Origin: Chiua virens
Taxonomy: Eukaryota > Basidiomycota > Agaricomycetes > Boletales > Boletaceae
Reading direction: 5' to 3'
Length of the DNA stretch: 64,000 nucleotides
Assembly: GCA_019787685.1 (NCBI GenBank)
Contig: JAHNUO010000013.1
Coordinates: forward strand, 992,001-1,056,000
Part shown: positions 44,250 through 55,909 of the stretch, piece after piece
Numbering within the stretch: position 1 is the first letter of the stretch
Layout: each line of letters begins with the position of its first letter
Made by a program: the position numbers and the translations under genes
Notes under the pieces: generated by a model
The model's database searches: none
Told to the model about the DNA's origin: nothing
The model's input: the letters and a program-made list of their open reading frames with translations, nothing else

Positions 44250-46760
44250 CTGCTATCAAATCTCCCACAAAAATTTATAGGCAAGTAGCCAAGTAGACTC
44301 GTAACCTTCTCCAGATTTCTCTGGCGGAGACATGGACAAAAAGGCTGGCTTTTTCTCCCAGCATGTGAGCATATTCACTTTTGGGCATTCATCAAAGGGA
44401 TAATAGCCCATATCACACAGTTTGCCTTTGTCATAGTGGAGACAGATCCACAGTAGCACCCAGAGGAATGACTCCAAGTCTTGCTTATACTTGTGGCCGA
44501 TTTCACCTGCCAACCCTCATTATCAGTTCAACCACCATGAATGGAACCATACCAGTATGCTTGTTTCCTCTCACAGACCCCTCTATCATTGACAAGTCAA
44601 AGTCATTCAGGACACTGACATGGCTGTCCTTTCTTGATTTTGACATTAGGTTAGAAGTGCTGACATCATGGTGACAGATACCATGCCTCCACAGTGCGAG
44701 ATAACCTTTGAAAGTGATCAGATCGAGTTACACCAGAGTGGGAAAGGACTCACATTTGAATGCCTTCCATCAACAGATCCAGAACTTGTCACCATGCAGT
44801 GCTGTAATTGGCTCCAACTTCTTGAATACAATCACATAGAGATCCTGGGCTCCTTCAGTCAATAGCTTGAGATATCGGCAAATCTATGATATGGAAGAAT
44901 TAGAAATTTTGTGGGTAGCCACCATCTCTGGAACATGATCTTTGACATCCAGTTTCACATCTGCAATTTCATTGGCTCTATGCAAGATCTCTGCCTTGCT
45001 TGTATGAGATTCTTTGTCCCAATACAACTTGACGACCAAGTCCTCTGTCAATCCAACCCTATCAACAGAGGCAGAACAGAGATTGGTGACATGCCCATTA
45101 AGGCCATAGTGAGAAAGTTGCTTCATGGGGGAACAGTCTAGAATAACTGGGCCCTTTTCTGGGTCATGAAAGACAACCTGGGAATCCAACAAACACTCCA
45201 AAGGGTCACTAAAACAGGAATCAATCTTGGGATGCAGACCCCAATCATGATTCTTGAACCACTGCATTACTAGGAGAAGTACAAGAAAGTGAGGGAGGTC
45301 CTGAATGAAATCCAGCTTGCTGGTCTTGATTGCATTTTGATAGTCATAATGCCAAATGGTAACATTACACCCTGCTGCAGCAACAGTCAAACAATCTATA
45401 TATGCTGACTGGAAAACCACAAACCTGTAATAAGACAGATAACATGTTGGCAAGCAGCATAGGATGTGAACATCTCAGCTATATATGTTCCAACTTGGAC
45501 AGCAGGATTAGTCTTCTTGGACTTAGCCTTACCATTATCTACTTTCAGCCATTTAGAGTTAGACTGGGACTTCCAGTTTGACCATGTCCTTAACACATCT
45601 TGAGATCAGTGTCCACTTTTGAATGAGTTCACCTTCCTTTTCTGGCCAGTTGTCATCTGTGAGCTCTAAGAAACCGCAGAACCTGACTCCTTGCCACTTT
45701 GTGCTTTGGGAAGGTCATTATCAATGCACCACTGGTAGATTAAAAACCATTTACTTATGCTCTGAGTCCTGTAAAGAACAAGTTACTAAAGAAGCCTTCT
45801 CTGTTTCGACACCACCAACAGAACTCTGGGAATGGTGCTGGTCACCTGCACTGGGTATGGTATACTGTACTATATAGGTGGTCGGAGGGCCTTTGAGACT
45901 GGTCTTGTACTTGAACTCGATGGCAACATGGACGTTGCGCCACTTGAAGGAATCTGTTAGGGGCTGGTTGGCAGCGTTCAAGCAATCAGAATTGGTGGCA
46001 TCCTTGCAACTAAAGTCAGCAGCAGAAACCAGAACCACATCAGATTTGCGAACGGAATGCTATTCCTGACAAAGCTGTGTAATTTCCTTGTGACCAATGT
46101 GGAAATAGAGTTGATCTGCATGGTCCTTAGGAGTGTCATGAAGGTCATTGATTGAAAGATCACTAAGACAGGAAACAACATTGTTCATAGCACAAGTGAA
46201 GTGTGGATATGACTCTATCTTGCACTTGGCAGTACAACTGTGAAGGCTAATCAGCAGGTGCTTGGTTCCCTAATTTCTTTAGAATTCCCATGCATTGATT
46301 TGCCATTGCAGATAGGGAGAATATGATTAAGACATTTCTTGAAGAGGACAGCTGCGTCCTTCATCATCTGGTCCTTTACCATGCAGTCTAAGAGAAATGA
46401 CTGCAGCATCAAGTCTATTTCACATGTCTGGGCATCTTTAATGTCCCTTGCTATCCATGGATGCACATCATTTGCCCTTTGTGCAAGAATCATTTAAGGG
46501 TGGCAGAAAAGGGAAAGAACTCAACAATTTACTTACTTTACACTAGTGACGGAGAGGTCTTTGCCTCTCACAGTGCTCCTGAGTAATTGTGGGGTAGATT
46601 GAAGGTTATTGGCACCTTCCTTGGAGGTCGAAACATGCAGAGGCACCAGGCAATCTGGGGTTGTGGGTGTCATTTTGAATGTGAGAGCCTTAGATAAACC
46701 ATACCTTGGTGGGGAAAGATTAGTCAGCACTGCACTTTGCAGGACCTCAGATACTCATAC
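44250..46760 (-). CDS. FunK1-like fungal protein kinase, multi-exon
   Basis: Pieces in order on the minus strand are: an N-terminal STPQLLRSTVRGK (about 46600); SFKWRNVHVAIEFKYKTS (about 45935), the conserved pre-kinase segment; and ASVDRVGLTEDLVVKLYWDKESHTSKAEIL (about 45060) as the N-lobe Lys region. Then come LEPITALHGDKFWICWWKA, the catalytic loop HGICHHDVSTSNLM (about 44670), VLNDFDLSMIEG in place of DFG, GMVPFMVVELI, and YKQDLESFLWVLLWICLHY (44480). HHDxSxxN, NDFDL and the HxYxxDLESFxWVLxW block define the FunK1 family expanded in Agaricomycetes. Exon boundaries are not settled. At least one stop (TGA in the N-terminal segment near 46063) suggests the copy may be decaying. Targets of these kinases are unknown. 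Confidence 0.6.
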
Positions 46761-46799
46761 ACATTTGTCCAACCAACTTGCTGTTGAATCTGTGCTGTG

Positions 46800-48240
46800 A
46801 CTGAAATGATTTCACATCTTGAACAAAGCTGGCAAAAGTCCTCTGATAAATTTCTCTGTTGTCCCAACAAGTTAACATAAAAACTCACAAGGTGCTTTGG
46901 CACTCAGGAAATGCCATGAATAAGCCATGCTCCACTGGCAAAGTGATTAATGTCAAGTGAACTTAGTCAGCATAAACTCACTTGGTGAGGTATCAACCAA
47001 CAGTTCCCATATTACCAGAACTAGGCCACTGCACCAGCTGTCTGAGGCTAGGCAAGAATTAGATCCCCAGGCATCTTAGAATTGTTTGTCAAAGGATTTT
47101 TGGTACATATCACCAGTAAGCTGATGAGACAGAGACCCCAAAAGGAAAACAAGGCAAGATAGACAACAGCGTACCTGATGAGACAATGAGAAGGATGATA
47201 AACGAGATGTACTCCTAAAGTCCCATCAGTGGGGTGGCTGATTGGTATGGCATAAATAAAATTAACTTTACCAACAATGAACATCAGTAGGGAAGAATCA
47301 GTAACAGTATCTAAAATCCCATAACGACTGATTAGCACAGTATAGAGAAAATCCAACTTTTACCAGCAATGGGTGCAAGTATGCTGAGCTCAAGAGCCTA
47401 GAAAGGAGAAATATGCAATGGCACCTAAAATCCTGTGATGACTGATTAGTGGAATATGAATGGAATCAAACTTTTACTGGGAGTGAGTGCAAGCTGAACT
47501 TGAGAGCCAAGAGAGAGGAAGGGCTACATCAGTATTCTAAATCTATTTCAGCACATACCCAAATATTAAATATCCACCTGTTCTGAACTCACTTACCTAA
47601 AACTGTCAAGATGGCTGCATTATGTAGTGCCAGCATGTTACAGGAGACCTAGCCAGCAATGACTGTTACTTAATTGGGTGACCCAGTCGCTTCTTTCATG
47701 CAGCCTGCTTCTTTCTTGGCTCATTCACTGCCACCATGGCCCTGACACCAAGGAGTGAGGCATCTCTCAATCACTGGCAATTCTCTGCTAGCCGTGATCT
47801 GCATTACAGGCCATCTGCACAACCCTTGTATGTCCCTGTCACTTTTATTAGCAGACTAGGCACACAAAATTTACAGCAAATGCATGAATCAGTATGATTG
47901 CACTGGGATGAAAATATAACACGATCAGTCCTTATTTTCTTTCATATTTCCTGGCTGTATACACTAAGATAATCTAGCCCTTTCCAATGTGTATTTCAAA
48001 TGCATTTGAATAAGATCCTCAATGGGCCAACAAGTGGTGTATCAACCAAGGTCTGGTAATGCCTTTAGAGCCTTCACATTTGGTCAATGACTAATACAGA
48101 GACTGATGATGGTGAAGACACTTTACTTCCTTTTCTACCAATTGTATCACTCTAATGGTCTGGAGGGATCTACATAGTGTCAAGGTGTTTTGCAATTGAG
48201 TGGCGAACAAATCTCTAAAGCTAGTGTGATAAACCCCATG
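46800..48240. other. No convincing gene
   Basis: Only short frames. On the minus strand near 47700-47760 a segment like that at 42729-43133 is readable (LGVRAMVAVNEP). Possible exons of the neighbouring minus-strand gene cannot be excluded. Confidence 0.35.
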
Positions 48241-48249
48241 CATCATCAA

Positions 48250-50110
48250 TATGGAAGAATCATACCTTGAGTTTCAAAAACTTAGAATTGTCCCAGGTCA
48301 ACTGAACCTCTAGGTTGTAACCACCCCTCCCAGGTCTCTCAGGTTCTCCCTTGGGCTTCGGTATCTTGTTGCACAGAGATTTTAGGGACAAATGGGTGGA
48401 AGCTATGTTAGACATAAGGCCATGCTTGGCCTCGGCCCCTGCCAAAGAATGGAGAACTCAAACTGAGGGTGATGGGGCAGAGACACTGGCAAGTGCTGGT
48501 GTAGCACAGTGCGCCAAACAAGATTGGGACTGACATGGGGTGTGAAGACAAACTAAATCCTCACAGCAACCAGGTCACATAGGTGAGAGAAATTTTCTGG
48601 ATAGAAAGGTCACTGGCTCATAATTTATAATAAAATTGGAAATTGGTACTGCTTACCTGTCCTGATGCAACTTTGGATTTCCCAGGTTCTTGCCTATTTG
48701 GGTGTGGGCTTCCTTCTTCAAGTTGACAAAGGGGAGAACCAGAAAGGGGAGTTTGTTCCAAGGCCAGAAAACAGGTGGCCCAGGGGTGTCAGTAGTCAGG
48801 GAAATGGCTGGTGTTCATTGGCTGCCCACCACAGCCAGTGTAACATTATCAGATGATACCTCGAAGAAGCCTACTGGAATTGCTATACTTTCAGCCTTTG
48901 CAATCTGCGATGATGAAAGCTCTAATTGGGTGAGAATCAAGCTGTCCAATGACACCTGAAGCAGTTCCTGCTACATGATATTCTTTGCTTCTAGAAAAAT
49001 GTAAATGAAACATCAAGTGGGTGCTTGCACTATCTAAGACCTCAGGTACACACTGATGTGAGTGATTTCAAGTACAGGAAGAGTCTCAATCTGTATCATT
49101 GATTCTCAATAAAACAACATAATGGCCATAACAATGTCCTACCTTCTCCAGGACTTGTTATTGCTTCTTCTTATGATTTTAGATCTGGCAGTATTCTCAC
49201 TATTCATCTAAGTAAACTACATTCTAGCAAAGTACAGTTCTTGGTATATCAAGATGGTAACTAAAAGAGAAAGATGCCATAGGCTGGAATTTACCTGTAC
49301 TAAACAGTGTCTGATGACTTCAGTCATGTGCCTGAAATTGCTAGTCAGAAATCCTGGCTTGAGAGGACGACCCACTGACTGCATGTTGAACCAATCATCT
49401 CCCTTACCCCATGCTGGACCGGATGTATTACAAGGGAAAGCATGACTGCAACCCCTCAAGGCCATGTCAATCAGGTAGCTGATAGGGCACCAGTGATTTT
49501 GAGGTTTTCCATTCTGTGTTTCCTGGTGGTAAGGAATTGCTAGTTGGCTGAATAGGGGTCTCAGCCACATTAGCAGCCTCTTATTGCATGGGCCAGTGTT
49601 CTCTGAGATGATGAAATCATCTGAGCTAAGTGTTAAGCATTTTGAGAGATGCTGCACAACAAGTGTGTGGGCTTACCATCATCTTCCCTTCCTGTATCTG
49701 AACCCTTCTCTTCCTCTTCATTGCTCACCTGTGCTTTGATGTCCAGGAAAGATTTGACCTGGACAATATTTCTGTAAGCCATAGAACATCAGTGGGAATA
49801 ACAAGTGTACCATTCTTTGGGCCCATTTCTCATGTCTTGGATGGTGCTTGCCATTTTCAGCCTTGCGCTTACCCTTTCCCTTGATGAGTCCACAACTTTG
49901 TATTTGATCTTCTATGTAGACAATGGCTGCAGTGACATTGCTGTCTTCAGAGAGATAAAAAATACAGTTGCAAATTGAGCTCCAGTCTGATGAAACATAT
50001 CAGTTCCCGAAGCTTTGCATTTTATGGTCGAACATAGGAAAGTTGATGGACTCAGATGCCCACTTTCACACAACAATCCAGGCATCCAGGTTGTCTAGCA
50101 AGCTGCAACC
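48250..50110 (-). CDS. Unrecognised multi-exon gene or remnant
   Basis: Several minus-strand frames follow each other. About 49990-49850 reads LSEDSNVTAAIVYIEDQIQ, a Lys-rich segment and HHPRHEKWAQRMVHLLFPL. 49780-49690 reads AYRNIVQVKSFLDIKAQ then an acidic NEEEEKGSD. 49657-49217 is a 146-residue frame with WCPISYLIDMALRGC. 48950-48660 and 48445-48260 (LCNKIPKPKGEPERPG) follow. The order and spacing look like exons of one gene, but I recognise no family. Stops between pieces may be introns or decay. Confidence 0.35.
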
Positions 50111-53100
50111 TAAGTTAGGAGACCAATCAACATGAATCCTATGTTAGATCTACAATGAATATGCACTAGTGGTTGTATGTGCATTCAGCTGGCCTTCCAT
50201 GATAGCTACATATACAAGAATCAGTTATAAGCTAGCTATGCTACTACTGTACTATACTGTACCTGTGTTGGTAGTTGGAAGGAAAGAAGTTGTAAAGGTT
50301 CCAGCTGGCCTTTTGTAGTGATTGCCAATTTGGTCCACACTGCATAGGTGAACCACTGTGACCCTTCGGCTAGTAAAAGGGTGAAGCAAATGCTTAGTGA
50401 GCTCAGGACCTGTAGCCCAATGATTTACTTACGAACTTACTCCTACATTATTTATACAGTAGTACAAAGTTTAAATGTTCTAACTACAAGGCCAAACAGC
50501 CTTTTGACGAAGGGAGGTGTGGATATGTAACAGCACATGTCAACTATCTGTGACAAGTAATTACACAGAAGAGTCTGACGAACTACTGAGATAACTCCCA
50601 TGCTACCTCTCCATACTTTGTCAGGCTGTTTATCTGCCACTGTACATTAGCATCACCATAGACTACATACTGTACTTATACAAATTGCTTATGCATCCGA
50701 ATGTTTGACTGTCAGAGGGAAAGAAGGGACTGTGGGAATTTCTCATTCACATATAGTGCTCTGTGATTTTAGTCATGTGACATTTCCATTTTGAGCTTTC
50801 AATGATAGGCAGAATGGCAGACACTACTTCAGCCAGCACTCAGACAAGTCCTAATATTCCTTTCTTATTATCACCACATCTGCAAGTATAAGTATAAGTG
50901 GTAGTGTCAGTACCATCTCAACCATAATGATAATAATTAATCATCTATACTGATTAGTATTCCCTGCAAATCTGACACTTGAACCAATCTTGACCAATTC
51001 AGATGGCCATAATCACCATGTGTCAGCTGTCTTTGCATGCACTTCTCTAGCCTGTGTTTCCAATCATCCTCAATGATGCAGTGGGTTTGGTTGGTATTGT
51101 GGGTTGTCTGGCATGGTTGGGATGTGGTGTGACATCCATTTTGATTCTGTCTTTATTCCATTCAATCTGACTGTGCTAACAGTCGTATTTCACTTATTTC
51201 AAGTCATAGTGTGTGCTACTCATTGTGTTGTCCACCCTGTGGCCTCTCACATCATATCTGTTTCATTTTGGATTGTTCTGGTGCTGTGGTTTGCTTTCAA
51301 TGTCTCCTGTGTCGACCTGGGTGTTCTCCTGCCCTCCTGGATCTCCAAGTCATCTTGATGCATTCATTTCAATGCTGGATCCTGTTGTCCCGGATGCATA
51401 CAAAGTCGATTACAGCGATGCCCTTGCACCCATCCAACAGAATATCGACCAGTCATTGGCAGGAGAGGTGCACTCTTGCAGCCAATGTTGACCAAGGAGT
51501 TACAAACAGCATCATCACCACCTCAAGGCTGTCACCATTGAGCTCCTCATGTACACATGTACATACAAGAACGACAATACCTTGTTCCTGATCTTGGGAT
51601 TGCATATTCCAAACATTTGTGCAGCAACATCAGATGGCTGGAAGGAGGTGAGCAGGCACTGGGTTGATGGTGCACCTTCACTGAAGGATTAGCTAAGGGA
51701 ATGGCTCACCGGAGTAATTGCCACAAGTTTGGGATGAAACACCACTATTGCTTGGACATCACCAAGGAGTTCCTCACTCAGGTTTCCACCACCACCATCC
51801 TCATCACCATGCTAGCAGTCTCACACAGCCTCAGGCTCTTGTCTGATTGAAGGACCAAGGTCTCTTTGAGCTCCTGCCAGTGCACATACCTCCTTACCAT
51901 CCTTACCACCTGCTCATAATGTCTCCACCCATGTATCATTCCTTGCCTTGGTGACTTACTTGCCGTCTGTCCAACCTGATCCATCCATAGTACTTGTAGT
52001 TCACTGGCATCCTGCCAAGCTTGCTACTAGCTTACGTCCTAGCAGTATCATAGTCAAGTCCATGTCAATACAAGCCAACCTTCCCACACACATCACAAAA
52101 TCATGAATGAACAGATTTCCATGGACTTCTCATACTAGCAGATGACAAGTCTGATGTGTCTTAGTACATCTCCTCACCACTTAGATATTTTGTGTATCTC
52201 TGTCCTTATCACAAATTAACATTGTTCCAATTCAACATACAGCCTGCATCACGAAGGCTAAGCTACTGTGGTGGTGCTCCTGCTCCCTCAACCACTCTGC
52301 CAGGAAAACCCATCAGATGGGTGCTCAAAATGGATGTCATGTGGCTGAAATTGTGAGACACTATTTATGACTGCAAAATTCCCACTGTGTCTTTGTTCTG
52401 TTTCGCTAAGTACCTCTCTTTTTGACTATAATTACTGTTACTGTATTGAAGTATGTAGAGCTTATACTACAGTAAACTATGTGTAGTCATAAGTCACCAT
52501 GTGTGTACTTGTCCGGTCCTAAGCCATTCAATGACTAACAAATCAGTTTCTATCAGGCAATATCTTATCGATCAAAATGCTACTGCCTGTATATCCCATT
52601 ACTTGGTCAGTTTTTCATTTTCCGTCTTCTTGGGCCTTGAGTTCCAACCTCTTGCAATCCAGATCCATTTGCTCTGTGTAAACCTAAGTCCTCAGGATTC
52701 CAATGTTCCCCTATCATAGACTAAGATGATGCCAGTCACATGATATCATCCTTTTTTGGCGAACAGGTGAGCATCACATGCTTGAAATCACTGGACACTA
52801 TTTATGGCTATGAAATTTCCACCTACTCCTTTTTTCTTTCTATCACATGCACATATACAGCCAGTAGTACGGTTAGCACACTTGTGGTAATAATTGAAAA
52901 CATACTAAATCTGTGGAATAAGGAATTATTTAAGACCATACAAGTACACAATGAATATCAACAAAGACGAGGATGCCATTTGATTGACAATCATTGAATG
53001 GTCTGTGACTCAAGATCTGCTCTGTCAGTGTGTTGCAGTCACTAGGCTGTCATTGCAATCTAATATGCTGCTTAATCAACTCATCCTGGGCCAATCTCCT

Positions 53101-53130
53101 TCCAAAAATCATTGCTCATGTGGGAAACAT
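50111..53130. other. No gene recognised
   Basis: Only scattered short frames. Frames at 51104-51591 are Cys/Val-rich with a conserved-looking stretch MLDPVVPDAYKVDYSDAL, but I could not place them in a family. The rest up to the family B LTR is AT-rich and featureless. Confidence 0.4.
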
Positions 53131-54255
53131 TGTAGAAAACTAATAATAAGTGAAATGAAGAAAGGTGGGGCAATATGTTCATCCCAAGGGGGGTTATACT
53201 TGAAGGAATGAAGGATTTGGGTTTGTCTAGGAGTCCTAGAGGCTGCTGAATGATCTGGAATGAAAAGCAGTCAATGAAAAAGTATCCAGGTGGAGTCGAG
53301 GCGATGAGAGGATTGATTCAAGTAGATGAGATGCAATGGAATGATGGGATGAGGTAAAAGGAAAGCTATCCAGCTCACTCACACATGGGAGAGTAGGCAG
53401 GAGATTTCCTGAATGCAGAAAAATAATATGTTATGTCAGAAAACATGGTTTTATAGTCCTGGGCATGTTATGATAGTTCCAGGTTGGACCTAGTGTAGCT
53501 GCAAAAGCGCCAAGTACCAAGTGGCTGCGATAACTCAAACAATCACCACTTGATATGAAGTTGCTAAAAGGGGGAGGCCAGAAGAGTGGAAGAGCAAAAG
53601 GGCCAAAAGGGAAGTGCACGATATCCAAAAGGGATGGCCAAGAAGAGCGGAAGGATCAAAGGGCCAAAAGGAGGAATCATACAATGCTACGGCAGTGGAT
53701 GATGACAAAGAAGAAATGAGTAAAAGCAATGCCATCGGATGATGACAAGAATAAAATGAGTAAGCACACAGGTAAAGCTGGTGCGGAGTTTCAAAGGTGA
53801 AAGAAGAACAAGTACGGATGAATGTGCGAGGATACCTAAGTATCAAGTGGAGAGAAGTAGTACAAGTGAAACGAAAGAAAGAAATCGTAACAGGGCATAA
53901 CCCAGGACTGTTAAAGGCAATCCAACCCTAGGTAAGTATACAGGATTGATGTAGGGTGAGTATTTAAGAAGGAGTGTCAAACCTTGTAGATAACAAAGGA
54001 AAAGAAGGTGTTATGATTGTAACAACCTTAATAAGGCCAAATTGAATAGAACAAGTCAAATCAGATGAAGCAGAATACATATGATGAAACCAGATTGGAT
54101 TGTGTTGACTTAGATTGGACTTGGATTACCTGTAAACACTGGGAATGAAACTGGACTGGCATGAAGTCAATAGCAGATGAGATGGGAGGTGATAGGACTC
54201 GATGGAGAGTAAGGAAAAGGTATCCTGCAACTGTAAGGAGTATCTAACTCCTACA
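53131..54255 (-). repeat. Family B solo LTR with nested family A LTR, TSD ACAT/ATGT
   Basis: Runs from TGTAGAAAAC to CTCCTACA, interrupted by a family A LTR. The flanks are ACAT (53127-53130) and ATGT (54256-54259); each is one CpG-type transition from ACGT. The minus-strand TATA box (TATAAAA) is at 53455-53449. Confidence 0.85.
53466..53892 (-). repeat. Family A solo LTR nested in LTR B, TSD GGGCA
   Basis: A 427-bp, internally deleted reverse LTR, TGTTATGATAG to TCGTAACA, with GGGCA at 53461-53465 and 53893-53897. It splits the AGTCCTGGG...CCCAGGACT palindrome of the host LTR, 10 bp upstream of its TATA box. Confidence 0.9.
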
Positions 54256-54259
54256 ATGT

Positions 54260-55180
54260 GACTCAGACCCAGATTTCTGATGACCAGGATGACCATCCCA
54301 CTCGGACATTATTATATTGTCAAACATTAATGACTCCCCAATATGTGGTGGTTGCTCTGTGTACACCTAGGCCCTCAGTGTTCTTTATCAAGGTTTGTCC
54401 CTCAATGCCACAATCTGTCCTTAAACATTCCATTCACTGCTGAATTCAGTTGTACCCCAATTTATAACCCACACAAGTGAGGGCTTTGAGGGGGTTTAGC
54501 ATCTCATTGGAAGGCAAGGTTCTCGGGTGCAGGTTCCACTGGGGATGGTTTTGTGGCTAGCTAAGTGAGGACACATGAAAAGCCAAGGCAAGGAGAATAC
54601 CATCACTAAGTGGTAGGCTACCAGCTGTTTTTCTTATCCTCATTTTAGACCTGAAGCTTGCTTTGCCACCACGCAAGCCTGGATTGTGATCCTGTTACCA
54701 TTGCTTCAAGGTGGACTTCAATCATGTTTAGAACTATCTCTTCCTTGGTCCCCTGTCTAACAACATTGGGCATGGCTGATTCTGGTAGCAAGCCTCAACT
54801 GACTGTTATTGGACAGTTCATCCTCGCCTTAGGTTATGGCAGTCCTATTCTGGTATGCAATCTTGAGATGTGGATGGGTGTCTGACCATTAAAAATGCAG
54901 ATGGTCACAATCACATGTTGACCCCACCGATGCTTCTCCCAGAACCCACTCCTCCCAGAACCTCAAAGATTGACTCACTTCTCATCCCACCATGCTTTTC
55001 TGTCCTGTCACTCCCAGTGCTTTAAAGACATTGTTACAGTCAGCACTCCCCTATTCCTCTGATTACCATCAATGGCAGAGAATATCTGGTTGAATAGCAG
55101 GATGGTACCCTGTGTTGCCTTGTTAATCAGTGCAAGAGTTGCTACTCAACCAGGGAGAACTTCACCAAGCACATCAAGGG
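54260..55180. other. No settled gene; zinc-finger-like piece
   Basis: At about 55060-55180 one plus frame reads INGREYLVEYQDGTLCCLVN then QCKSCYSTRENFTKHIKGIH, a C-X2-C...H-X4-H arrangement like a single C2H2 finger. It runs into the tandem duplication at 55181. Nothing else was recognised. Confidence 0.35.
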
Positions 55181-55460
55181 GATACATGGTGGGACTGTAT
55201 CTTCTATGCTGTCCCCGTCAGGTTCATCCCAACTCGGTAATGAGTGATTTCCCCCCTATTCATGCAACATTTCAATATCTCAACATCATCCAGAGATGGT
55301 GATGAAGAAGGCCTCCAAGGGATGCATGGTGGGACTGTATCTTCTATGCTGTCCCTGTCAGGTTTATCCCAACTCGGTAATGAGTAATTTCCCCCCTATT
55401 TACGCAACATTTTAACATCTCAACATTTTCCAGAGATGGTGATGAAGAAGGCCTCCAAGT
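55181..55460. repeat. 140-bp tandem duplication
   Basis: Unit 1 (55181-55320) and unit 2 (55321-55460) differ at only a handful of positions. As 140 is not a multiple of three, the duplication shifts any frame that crossed it. Confidence 0.8.
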
Positions 55461-55909
55461 GAAATTGTGATGGCAAGGCTTTGCCACCCCTGGTGTCTGG
55501 TGTCTCATCTAATGGCAAGCTAGGGTTCCCTCTTGACCTGGCAAAAGATGGTGAGAATATTTGCACAACTCCTGACAGGACAAATGAACTCTTGCTATTT
55601 CTCTTATCACAGGAAACAGAGATATTGAAGAGTCCCATGCAAGCTGCTCAGTGCTCTCGCAGGTGGGAGATGAATGTGACCAATATTTCTTGAAATTGAC
55701 ACAAAGCTTAGTTTTCAACTGTAGATACTCCTGGTGGCACCAAGCACTTCTCTGATCAGTTGGGGGCAGGTGAGAACATTTGATGGCTTGCAGAAAGAAA
55801 TGCTGAAAGACAACCACTCTCCCAGTGATCTGGAAGCCCAAGTTAGAAGAGAGGTCTACAGAAGTCAAGAAGAAAATAGGGGACAAGGGTAAGCTTATCA
55901 CACAGTCGC

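Noticed and set aside
50111..53130. Expressed gene around 51104-51591
   Set aside because: Three overlapping frames compete, each Cys/Val/Ser-rich, with no consistent exon series and no known family.
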